From Gordionus sp. m RMFG-2023 (taxonomy: Eukaryota; Nematomorpha; Gordioida; Chordodea; Parachordodidae): DNA of 64,000 nucleotides. The translations under genes were made by a program, and so were the position numbers. The stretch spans positions 26,513,366 to 26,577,365 of the forward strand of contig NC_088777.1 of assembly GCF_954871325.1 (NCBI RefSeq), given 5' to 3'. The notes beneath the pieces were generated by a model. That model had not been told where the DNA came from, did no database searches, and saw nothing but the letters and a program-made list of their open reading frames with translations. Each line of letters opens with the position of its first letter. Positions within the stretch are counted from its first letter, which is position 1. Positions 33,370 to 43,206 of the stretch are shown piece by piece.

Positions 33370-34454
33370 CAGGAATGTGAACTCTTCGACGAAAAATGGG
33401 TTAGGGTATCGGTTTGGAGATAAAAAATTTAAAAAAAGGGTTCGGGTTCAGGGTTTGATGAGCATAAATAATATTAATTCAATATTAATAATATAATAGT
33501 GTATATGTAATGTTTTGATTTAATAATATATTTTTATCAAAATAGGCTTTAGATTTTCCCCAGTAGGCCATTCAAAAATTTCTTTCATTCTTTCCATCTA
33601 TTTTTTTGATTATATTTAGCCGAATACTGAAGGCTACTGCAAAATTAGATTGAATATTTTGAGAATTAATTTTAATATTATCCATGCCTAAACCGCTATA
33701 ATCTGAATGGTCTACCATTAAGAGTGACCAACGCGGGACAAGAATCAATTATTTATTTTTTATTATAGTTTTACTGATTATGTTTGTTCTTTCAATACTT
33801 CTTCAATAATTTGTTGGCTTGATGGCATCTTACTTTTTTTATTTCTTTTGGCTTTTGTTGTGATATTTTGTCAATTTATTGAGTTCTAGAGGGTGGATTT
33901 TTATATAACGTTCAAGATTTGATCCACGGTGTCTCTTGATTGTTGTATTACAATCAGTAATATTACATTTTGTTGTGACATTTATAATACTATATGTAAA
34001 TAATTTATATATTGGATTCAATTTATCTCTAAGCATTATTATAAGCTCAAAAATATAGATACAAAAGTTTATAAATATAGTGGCTGACTCTTAACAATCA
34101 AAATTGATTTATAATAGTCTTTAAAATAATTCGGATTAAAATTTTAGCAATATATTAGTAAAAACTTTCACATTATTTTATAAGCAAAAGATTATAAGGA
34201 AACCAATTCACAGACATTTTAACGGTTCGGTTCAAATAGAAAATCATTTAACGGATCAGGTTCGATAAAAAGTACCTAAGTTTCGGTTTAAATCTCTATA
34301 TCAAATTGAAAATTTGGAAAAATGCAAAGTAAATGCCCCAAAAAAATATCTTTTTATTTATTTATAATTATTTTTTTTATTAAATTTGTTATTTTAAGAA
34401 ATTTTTAATTTTTTGATACCTTGAACCCGGTTCTGGTTCATGTACACATCCCTG
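33370..34454 (-). mobile_element. hAT element with BED finger and target duplication
   Basis: The left end is CAGGAATGTGAACTC and, from the right, CAGGGATGTGTACATGAACC. The flanks ATTAGAAG (33,362-33,369) and GTTAGAAG (34,455-34,462) match at 7 of 8. GGGTTCGGGTTCAGGG-type words line both sub-terminal regions. Inside, a minus-strand frame at 33,839-34,036 encodes a BED-type zinc finger: TTKCNITDCNTTIK with the two cysteines, then RGSNLERYIKIHPLEL with the histidine. The catalytic domain is missing, so this is an internally deleted hAT. Confidence 0.85.
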
Positions 34455-34462
34455 GTTAGAAG

Positions 34463-34803
34463 TTTTAAATTATTTTAAAGATGAGTGCAAAGATATATGA
34501 AAGTTATTTTTTTAAATATAATTCTATTTTACTATATACTGCTATAGTGGGAAGAAAACTTAGTTTCGCAAATTAAATTAATAGGTCAAATAGCATAAAT
34601 TAAATGAAAACCCTGGGTTCTTGATAATTCGAGAAACTCTAATCCAAATATATATAATCAATAATTGATTCAATTTGAACAACCAATTTACTCCTCCATT
34701 AGTAAACTTGACACTTCCTCACTGACATGATTATGATATAAGAATTAATTAATAGTTTGTTTTAATAATTAAGTTAATGTAATTAATAAAAATATTATAA
34801 AAC
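34463..34803. other. Probable intron sequence of the PUS1-like gene
   Basis: AT-rich sequence lies between the hAT and the last recognised exon of the minus-strand gene. I found no exon in it. Confidence 0.4.
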
Positions 34804-35754
34804 TTTGATGGATGGAATGAAAGCGTATGTTGGCATGAGATATTGATAAGTCCTAGCAGAACAAGCTAATTTGCTATTAAAACCTTGGGTTGCTTTAACA
34901 ATATCTTTTCAGTAAAAAAAATTTATTATTTTTGTATAAGTTGATTTAAAACTATATTTTAAAATTGGAACCAGGGCCATCTTTTAAAATCTATCGGAAC
35001 CAACAAAGTTTAATAACTAAAAGGTAATATAAAATAATAAATACAATTAAATATTTACATATCTTTTAATAAATAACTAATAATTAAATTATCAAGCATT
35101 TTGAATATATTAATTTTTTCTGTCCAAAATGTTATTAATTTGTGAGACTAAAATTTTAAGGATTTTTTAAAAACAAAAAACATTTTGGATGCAGCCTTTA
35201 TGAAAATGTAATTTATACCTAATATTTGTATTTCTGGAGGCAAATGTTTATTGATGGCTTGGACAGAGTTTGTCATTACTGTCATGTGTAATTTTTTAAT
35301 TTAAATATTAATAAAATTATATTAGTGGGAATGATACTTTATATTAAAAAAATTATGCCTAATATTCAAGCTAAAGGAACAAAATATATACATTCATAGT
35401 TATATAAATAATAATTAAGAGTAATTTAACCAATATATTGCAAATTTTAAAATACTTATCTTTAATGAACAAACTTGCCCAAGAGCTGATACATTTTTAT
35501 CAGTTCTAGCTGCTCTTTGGAATTTCATCTTGTAAATATCTAAAGCATGATTCATAGGGATTGAGTTACTTTTGGAGAGGGCATTTATTAATTCTTTTTC
35601 AATTGTTGGTATAACTTTGTTTCTTTTCATATTAAATTTTAAAAAAATGATAAAATTTGATATACATTTGCATGCCATAGTAGTTAATTCCAGAATAAGC
35701 CATAAGTAAGGCTACCTTCTTCTTTTTATGTATTAATTGAGGTACTTCTTCTAT
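34804..35754 (-). CDS. PUS1-like tRNA pseudouridine synthase, four internal exons
   Basis: This is the only confident host gene. Pseudouridine synthases of the TruA/PUS1 family isomerise uridine to pseudouridine in tRNA, in eukaryotes in the nucleus and mitochondria. Exons read on the minus strand: 35,754-35,666 (KKKKVALLMAYSGINYYGMQ), 35,622-35,456 (TIEKELINALSKSNSIP, then FQRAARTDKNVSALGQV with the catalytic Asp of the RTDK block), 35,278-35,219 (VQAINKHLPPEIQIL) and 34,904-34,804 (VKATQGFNSKLACSARTYQY, LMPTYAFIPSIK). Splice phases agree across all three introns (43, 177 and 314 bp), each with GT-AG borders, and no stop interrupts the exons. First and last exons, including the C-terminal HQIRK block, were not found. 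A hAT lies 350 bp downstream, possibly in the next intron. The order and spacing of blocks match human PUS1. Confidence 0.87.
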
Positions 35755-36847
35755 CTTTGAAGTAAAGTAATATATTATAAAAATAATATAGCAAATTACA
35801 TCCATAATATGTGGTGATATAATTAATGATATGAGATTTTTAAATTTGTAAAATACGCTGATACACATTTATAGAAAGCGCGAAATATCGCGATGTTGCT
35901 CAAGCTATGCGTAATTAGTGCTAAACGATAACATAGTTATATAATTTATATGTATTTAGTAATTTAAGGAGAAGGAAAGGATTTCACGCTAAATTTTTTC
36001 TTTATATCTTCAAAATTTTATCATTATAATTTTTCACATTCATTGCTTCTTTGAAACTTTGCAGTTTTAGATATGGAGAATAGTTTTCAGGCAAATTGCA
36101 AAGTTAGGTTTCCTTCCAGTGAATTCACTAGGGTAGGGCGCGCAGAGGCTCGAGTCCCCTAAAATATTTGAACAGCCCCTTAAGAAATTTTTTTTAATGG
36201 TTCCTTAATATCCTTAGAACTAAAAATAAATTTCTTGATTGCCCTCTGAACGATTTCTTTTATAATTCTATAAAGTAATATATAGATTTAATTTTATTAT
36301 TTATTAATAAGACTATCTAGATTTTTATTAAATGAATACTATTTTAATTATTAGATTAGATTAATACATATAAATTATATTTTCACTATGTCAGCTTACG
36401 ATCAAATTCTGTGTTAAAAATATATCAAAATCACCCACTAAATATTAATTTAGCATTAACAGTTGAAACTTAATTGACTTTTATTATTTAAATTATTATA
36501 TAATCCTAATTAAATTAATATAATCTTTTATTAATTGAAAATTAACAAATTTAATTGTAATTAGTCGAGTTTAACATCACTAACCAACTATATTATTGAT
36601 TTTTTAATTTAATTATAATGTCTCTTTCTAAAAACATTTTCAAGGTCCAAATAAGTATAAGAGATTACTTTATAAAAAGTAATTAGTCTTATAATTTAAT
36701 CTATTATATATAATTGGTTATAAAATATTAGGTAAAATGCCACTTTTATAGACGTATTTGATAATTTATTACAGTTATATTTTAATAAATTTTACTAATA
36801 AATGCTTTTGATAATAAATATAAGTAAAATTTGCATTCAATTCTTTA
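35755..36847. other. Upstream flank or intron of the PUS1-like gene
   Basis: The first coding exon is not recognised. About 36,130-36,200 (CACTAGGGTAGGGCGCGC, AGTCCCC, CAGCCCC) looks like a decayed hAT end. The rest is A/T-rich. Confidence 0.4.
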
Positions 36848-36855
36848 ACGGCCGT

Positions 36856-37327
36856 CAGGGGCGTCGCTAACCTTTACAATCTCAGGGGGCTCAACTAAAA
36901 AATTTTATTGGGGGCTTCGCCCTTTATACCCCCAATTTGCCTTCCGCCCGCTTTTACCCGGCCTTTGGCCAGGTTTTATATTATTATATTATACTTTTTT
37001 TAAATTTGCTAACTCTAAACAATTATTCTGAATTTCATATTTTATCATTTATTATATTTTGCATACAAAATAAACTAACATATAAATCATTAAAACAATA
37101 CAAAATAAACTAACATATAAATAATTAAAACAATACAAAATAAACTAACATATAAATAATTAAAACAATACAAGACATATCTAAAAATAATATTTTTTAA
37201 TACTAAATCTATTTTTTAGTTCAAGGGGATATTAAAGAGTCATTAAAAAAAAATTTTGCTTCAGGGGGCTATTCAAATTTTTCAGGAGGCTTGAGCCCCT
37301 GCGCCCTCCCTCCTAGCGACGCCACTG
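36856..37327. mobile_element. Short hAT-type element with target duplication, 472 bp
   Basis: The left end is CAGGGGCGTCGCTAACC. The right end, read inwards, is CAGTGGCGTCGCTAGGAGG. Flanks are ACGGCCGT and ACGGCCAT (7 of 8). Both sides contain AGGGGGCT..GAGCCCC words. At 37,068-37,180 a 35-bp unit (AAAATAAACTAACATATAA and so on) is repeated three times. There is no transposase. Another end of this family lies inverted at 39,886-39,997. Confidence 0.85.
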
Positions 37328-37387
37328 ACGGCCATCTATTTTTTAAAATATATTATTTAAATCTAAACATCTTATTAATCATCCCAC

Positions 37388-37610
37388 TAGTGTTGTTAAA
37401 CGGCTCGTTTTGAGTCTATTTTTAAAAACGGCAAACTCAATATTTCATCCAGAAAAATATTAAGCAAGCCTGAAGATTTTGCTCATGGAAGGAACAAAGG
37501 TCTAGACATATATTAACAAAATCTCAAGGCTTAGATAATATTTTTCTGGCTAAAATATTGAGTTAGCCGTTTTAAAAAATCGGCTCAAAATGAGCCGTTT
37601 AACAACACTA
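37388..37610 (+). mobile_element. hAT-like MITE, copy 6, with perfect target duplication
   Basis: A complete copy from TAGTGTTGTTAAACGGCTCG to GTTTAACAACACTA, with exact 8-bp flanks CATCCCAC on both sides (37,380-37,387 and 37,611-37,618). With the 2,824 copy it fixes the element borders and the 8-bp target size. Confidence 0.92.
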
Positions 37611-37819
37611 CATCCCACAATGGATGTAATAAATTAAATATCTTTTCTTCTCTTTTTTACGTGTTTTTAGGAAAGCTATTTTTTTCTTCTATGAAAAACA
37701 GTTTTGAATTTTAATATGAGTATATTTTAATATGAGTATATTTTAATATTATATTACAAACTACTATTATTTTAAGATATGATATAGCAACTAGAGTTGG
37801 TGCGACAATAATGTATTAA

Positions 37820-38385
37820 ATCTTATTTTTTCATCATTTCTAAAATGGCATCCTTGCCGTATAATTAACTCAAGGCTTCAATATATTTGCATAATTTCTT
37901 CTAAATATTTTTAATGTTTTTGCTTTATCAATTTATCTAACATAATAAATTCTGATATGAGTTAGCTTCGTGAGTGTCATGACTATGACTGCAAATTAAC
38001 CAGCATCTATTATTTGTGTGGCTAAGTAATTTCAGATTATTACTGCAACTGCTGAGAGCATATGATTGCATATTTTAGATATGCATTAATGGTAAATTGT
38101 GTAATCGTTTATATATCATTAAAAATGAAAGATAATCTTTTAGAAATTTAATATATCACTAAAATTTTCTCGATTACTTCTAGCTTCCATCATGTCATCT
38201 AAAAGGAAGCTCTAACCACTTATATAGTTTTATGATTTGGATTGGTCGTTTATATTCTCTTCTTCAAGAATTGCTGATTTGGTTAGGCCTATAAATTTTT
38301 CCTTATTAGTCCATTCTATAAAACATTGTCTAAAATGGTAATAGAGAGTAATATTAGTTTCATGACCTTTTGCCAATGTAAGTTG
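37820..38385 (-). pseudogene. ISXO2/Merlin-like transposase remnant
   Basis: A minus-strand frame at about 38,375-38,235 reads GHETNITLYYHFRQCFIEW, then TNKEKFIGLTKSAILEEE. ISXO2-like (Merlin) transposases have at this point a T..D.Y.F.RE.C..W block, then an IGG...V.IDE block. Further on, near 37,980-37,930, SHDTHEANSYQNLL falls where the family has TGAHT..IE..W, followed by EEIMQIY/IRQG near 37,880. Blocks are in different frames with stops. The match is by motif order only, so the call is tentative. Confidence 0.42.
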
Positions 38386-38790
38386 TTAAGAATCATATTG
38401 CCTTATGTGGTTTTAAAAACCATTATCTATTGAGGCATATGTATGAATTAATTAACTTTTTTATCACTTGTAATTCTTTAGACGCAAAATTTTTTTATAT
38501 CAAAAATATTTTATATTGTAATAAATATATTTGTATCAAAAAATATTATTTTTAGAAATCTCTTGGTTGTTCTAATTTATATTGTAGTTTATTTTATTTG
38601 AATAATATAATAAATGACAAAATATGAAATTCAGAATAATTTTTCAGTTAGCAAATTTTAAAAAAGTATAATATCTAATATATATAATCGCAATAATCAA
38701 GAAAATGTTAAGTAAAACGAAGGAGACTATATACCTCTAATGTTAAATTATTTTTTTTATAAAAAAGAAAACTTAAAAAAATTTTTTTTA

Positions 38791-38853
38791 TACATCAACG
38801 AGATTCGAACCACTGACTTAACGTTCGTTAGACAAACGTTCTTTCCAGTCACC
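38791..38853 (-). repeat. tRNA-derived SINE head, minus strand
   Basis: Read on the minus strand, the segment has a perfect B-box GGTTCGAATCTC preceded by TTTGTCTAACGAACGTTA, which places a hairpin where an anticodon arm would be. A degenerate A-box region GTGACTGGAAAGAACG is also present. A run of G precedes it and there is no acceptor stem, so it is not a functional tRNA gene. Confidence 0.55.
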
Positions 38854-38939
38854 CCCCCCCCCTTCTATATTTAAATTTGTAATACAATTTTTCTTATATA
38901 TAAATATATAAAACTAAGTAATTTAAATATATAAATATT

Positions 38940-39880
38940 TATCTTTTTTATTGGAAGCTCCAGGCTTGGGAAAACAATTTCAAAATTATTATAGGTTGGC
39001 CAGGCTTAAGAAATTTTTTTTAAAATTATAATGGATCGGGCTGGGCTTGAAAATTATTTTTTATAAATTATATTGGGTTACGCTTGGGAAAAATTTTTCA
39101 AATTATTATCAGCTTGGACGCTTGGAAATTTTTTTATTATTAGACATGGATCAGACATTGACCTAAAACAAATAAACCAAGGCTTATAAAATCTTATTTT
39201 TATTGTATTTTTAAATTCATTATGATTTTTTTAATATTTTGATTCCAGTTCTAAACTACTAAAATTATCATGATCTTTGGTTGGGGTTGGGGAAATTTTT
39301 TCAAAATTATTATGGCCTTGGACCTTGCTTGGGAATTTTTTTAATATTAAATAATAGGCATACATGATCAGTAATATTTTAACAAATAATATTGATATGG
39401 GTATCAAGTAAAAGCTTTAAATATATTTTGACTCATAACATAGCATTTAAACACTTAGTTTTAATAAATTGGACATGACCTGAGTGGGAGGAGGTTATAA
39501 AGAATAAAAAATATTATTTTCTAATAACTAGTAAAAACTATCATAAGAGTAAGGAAAAAATTTTCATTCCCCGTCATTTTTGACGGAGTAAGGAGAAAAT
39601 TATCATTCCCCGTCATTTTTGACGGAGCTCTGGTACTCTTAATTATATATTTTTTACTCTGCCCTTCAAGAAAGACGGGTCATCATACTTTTCTCCCTTA
39701 TTCGATGATAGATTAATCAGAAATTAAAAATATCTTATGAGGTGCGATTCACAAATTTACTCTTTTTCGCCTAAATTTTAATATTTTTAAATAATATATT
39801 AATTAAGTATATTTAATGCCATGTACACAAACTAATTACCCTTCAACTCCGTTATTCTTGACAGGTTATTAATTAGTATT
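38940..39880. repeat. Repeat family X, copy 2
   Basis: GCTTGGGAAAACAATTTCAAA, GGTTGGCCAGGCTTAAG and CAGACATTGACCT match the centre and unit of the 7,340-8,495 repeat. The right margin has the same small hairpin type (CCCGTCATTTTTGACGG, twice near 39,560-39,640; TCCGTTATTCTTGACAGG near 39,855). A piece at 39,385-39,520 is related to the unit of the 26.8-kb foldback repeat. No coding is seen. Confidence 0.55.
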
Positions 39881-39885
39881 AATAT

Positions 39886-39997
39886 AAAACCCGGTCGAAG
39901 GCTGAGCAAAAGCTGGTCGAGGGAGAATGAGGGGTGAAGCCCTCCTAATGATTTTTTAATTGAGCCCCCTGAGATTGTAAAGGCTAGCGACGTCTCT
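39886..39997 (-). mobile_element. End fragment of the 36,856 hAT family
   Basis: GAGCCCCCTGAGATTGTAAAGG and GCTAGCGACG are the complement of the left end of the 36,856-37,327 element. Only this end is present. Confidence 0.65.
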
Positions 39998-41136
39998 ATG
40001 TCCTTCTAGAGATGTTAGCTACGAAAGAAGTTGACATTAATGGAATCCATAAAACATACTGTCAAAGAAATAATACCGTCATCTTTAATGATTATATTAT
40101 GTTTATTATATTGAGTATTACTTTCAAAAGCTGATCATGGATTACGTTTCAATAAAGGAATAGCAAAAATTCATTGCTAATACTCCTAAAAAACTGGATT
40201 ACTTTATTTAATATCCATGTATACATTTACCCCCCACCTAATATACAGATTACCTTTCATTGAAGCACTAATATCATTAACTCTCTATAAAATAGATATA
40301 ATATAATAATATTAGGTGACCAACTCATCAAAATTGGGAACAAGGCACAATATATTATCGAGGTCCGATTCTAGCTTCATCCATTTGAGGGGGAGCAGGC
40401 ACTGAGGGGGGGGGGGTCACTTAGAAAAAATTAGTAACCATAGACAAATATTTAAGTTATTTGAAATAATCTTGAAATATACAATTTTATTTGAAAATTT
40501 CTACATATAAAAATATACAATGATGGGTTATTCTTAAAAAGGTAGAGGCTCAAATTTGGAATAATATAAATTAAAACGCCTCAATGTTAACGGATTTTCT
40601 TCGGCAGCGCCTGATGATTGAGCCGAGTTAGCTTGTATTTAGCCATTACACAATTATAGGAATTACACAAACTTCGTAAAAAGTGTAAATTGAAGATTTT
40701 ATATATAATGACTTCAGAATAGGCAGGACAAAAATTCGCTTATTTATACAGAACCTCCCCCCCCCCCTCCCTAAATAAAAACGATCCAAAAGTATTCTAA
40801 ATATCCTATTCAAGCTTAATCTTATCGAATTAGGAACTTAATCAAATGTACTTGTCTAAGATACATTTCATAATTTAGAAAATAAATCATTAGGTGTTTA
40901 AAAAATAGCGATAAAATAAAACAAATCCGGCCAGAAAGTTAGTATCTAATTCTGAACTAGGATGGTATAGCTGGAAATAATCGCACCTAACCAACATAAT
41001 TTTATTCCTATTTTTTGGTATTTCTAAGCCCTAGGTGATCCTGATTAAAAAATTTATAACCTTAAGCTGAGTTGCTTGTAGGGCTTTACTATCTAACATC
41101 AGAAAATGCTATTGCATTTTGCTGTTTCCAGCGTCT
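39998..41136. other. Stretch with repeat copy and poly-G/poly-C tracts
   Basis: No gene is seen. 40,571-40,660 is copy 2 of the 289-376 repeat. A G run at 40,407-40,419 and a C run at 40,748-40,762 bracket it, as at ends of hAT elements in this window, but matching terminal repeats were not found. Confidence 0.4.
40571..40660 (+). repeat. Dispersed repeat, copy 2 of 2
   Basis: It shares GCCTCAATGTTAACGGATTTT and the tail AGCCATTAC.CAATTATAG with 289-376, in the same orientation. Confidence 0.5.
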
Positions 41137-42058
41137 ACATGAGCGGGAGAGGTAGGAACAGTTTGCATCCTATTTATTTAAGGAGAAGGGGGTAGGCTGC
41201 TTTAATGGGGGTAGGATAAATTTTTTGGCGGGTTATCTATTAAATTTTGAGATGAAATAGGGCAAAATTTAATGCTGTAAAAATTAATACTTTTATTATA
41301 GTATTATTATAATACAATTCATCGACCAAATCTATATATTGCAAACAATCATACACATTGTTTTCCAAATAAACTATCCTTTTAAATGTAATTTAAAAGG
41401 TTTCGATATATTAGCAAGCTCATAATGCCATAATAATTAATTCATTGTGAATAATGGAGGTTTTAATTGAATTTATTATCTAAAATAATAAATTTTTTAT
41501 TATCTAAAATAATAAATTTTTTATTATCTAAAATAATAAATTTTTTATTATCTAAAATAATAAATTTTTTATTATCTAAAATAATAAATTTTTTATTATC
41601 TAAAATAATAAATTCTTTATTATCTAAAATAATAAATTCTTTATTATCTAAAATAATATAATAAATTCTTTATTATCTAAAATAATAAATTCTTTATTAT
41701 CTAAAATAATAAATTCTTTATTATCTAAAATAATAAATTCCTTATTATCTAAAATAATAAATAAATTCTTTATAATCTATATAATAAATTCTTTATAATC
41801 TAAAATAATAAATTCTTTATAATCTAAAATAATAAATTCTTTATATTCACAAAATATCGATAGTTGGTAGTAGAGATAGATTAATTTAAGTTATCCTTTA
41901 TAAATTCTTTGAAAAGAGTATCAATAAATAAATAGGTGAAAATAATAATAAAGAGACACCGCCGCCGAAGCCGGCGGGGATTTTTTAGGGGGGTAGGCAA
42001 AGGTTTTTGAAGGGGGTTTGCATCCAGTAAAAATCTTGTCATGTAGACACTGGCTGTT
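41137..42058. repeat. Possible inverted-repeat-bounded region around the minisatellite
   Basis: CCAGCGTCTACATGAG at about 41,127-41,142 and its complement TCATGTAGACACTGG at about 42,038-42,052 match over about 15 bp. G-rich words (GGGGGTAGG) lie inside both. It may be a decayed transposon in which the minisatellite expanded. Confidence 0.35.
41463..41862 (+). repeat. 24-bp minisatellite
   Basis: A unit of about 23-24 bp (TTATTATCTAAAATAATAAATT) is repeated about 17 times. It shows progressive sub-variants (AATTTTT, then AATTCTT, then TTATAATCT), which indicates stepwise local expansion. The open frame of repeated LLSKIINF is a by-product. The unit contains a short self-complementary TTATT/AATAA part. 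Confidence 0.92.
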
Positions 42059-42210
42059 TCTATATTATTGGTAAATATTTTTTATCTGAACTATTTGGAA
42101 TAACATTATTCATTTATTCATCTGAACCCCGGGTTCGTGCTCAGAGCAGGCCTGAGCACAAAATAGGGTTGTAAATTTTACGACTAAGCAAATTAACAAC
42201 ACTAAACCCT

Positions 42211-42520
42211 TTAGAACGTCTTTTCAATATCAAAGACCTTTATTAGACTTAAAACAAAGTTTTAAAATTTTTTATTCCTTGTAGAATAAAATATAATGGC
42301 AGTACCAATTTATTACTACTCAAAGGTTTTACAAAATATTTTCAGTATCAAAAACTTATACAAGGCTTAAAATAAATTTTTATAAATTTTCATATTAATT
42401 TTCTCGTGGTGTAAAATATAATGTTTCAATTTATTACTACACCCAAAAGTTTTGGACTCTTTCTAGTATCAAAACTCTAAACCTGGATTAAAATAAACTA
42501 GTTTAATTTTTGAATAATTT
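42211..42520 (+). repeat. Tandem repeat, about 115-bp unit, three copies
   Basis: Each unit contains a TATCAAA.AC word, AGGCTTAAAATAAA, GTAAAATATAATG and TTTATTACTAC.C, in this order. Copies start near 42,215, 42,330 and 42,440, with about 20-25% differences. Confidence 0.7.
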
Positions 42521-42894
42521 TGTTAACCCTGCCAGCCGTATCAGTCCCCATTGGGTCGGCTCATGAGGCCCATTGGGTTGGGTCTGCTTTTTTTACCTCT
42601 GATACGATAAATTTTAAACTACAAGAACACTTTATTTCTAATATCCAAAATCAAAAATAGTATATAATAAAATCAATATACTTTATATTTTTTACAATCA
42701 ATAAAAATAATAAAAAAATGATTGACATTTTTCTAAATATAATGCTATGTATCTAAGTGTAAATATTTTATTATTTATAACATGTCCACCCAAAAAAGGC
42801 CAAGGACATGTGCACTAAATAAATGAATATAAATTTACAAAATGAATATACTAAAAATTTACCACAATAAAATTTTTCAATCATCTTGTTTTAA

Positions 42895-43198
42895 CAGTTC
42901 AATCTCTTCCATTTCTGCATCTGTGTATTCTTCTCCTTTTTTAGTTGAGTCTCGAATTTCTTCCGGTTTTATAGAATAACTAATATTGCATACACCTGTA
43001 AGATCAAAATCACTCTTTTCATGGACTTCTGTAAAGAATTTATTGGTCTATCTCTTGAATGTAATCTATTTCCTTGATACGTCCTTGGCGGCCACACACG
43101 ATTGCCATAATATTTAACTTGAGAATCCAATTTATTTACTTTATTATAATCTATTACTCCAAATTTTCCTTTTTTTGTCACATTATAATTATTTAAAC
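42895..43198 (-). CDS. Downstream part of a zinc-knuckle protein gene, fate uncertain
   Basis: On the minus strand, the frame entering from the hAT border carries VTKKGKFGVIDYNKVNKL, then KYYGNRVWPPRTYQGNRL. A second open segment after a CTTTACAG acceptor-like site reads EVHEKSDFDLTGVCNISYSI and ends KGEEYTDAEMEEIELLKQDD plus stop at about 42,895. I recognise no family. The upstream part with the zinc knuckle lies at 46,802-47,000, across the hAT. It could be a host gene interrupted by the hAT or a retroelement gag-like gene. Confidence 0.4.
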
Positions 43199-43206
43199 AA
43201 CTCGGT

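Noticed and set aside
41467-41661. Open frame encoding repeated LLSKIINF as a protein
   Set aside because: The frame exists only because the repeat unit is a multiple of three over this part and lacks stops; no start context or homology.
41463-41862. CRISPR-like regular repeats
   Set aside because: Units are head-to-tail with no spacers, in a eukaryotic context; it is a minisatellite.
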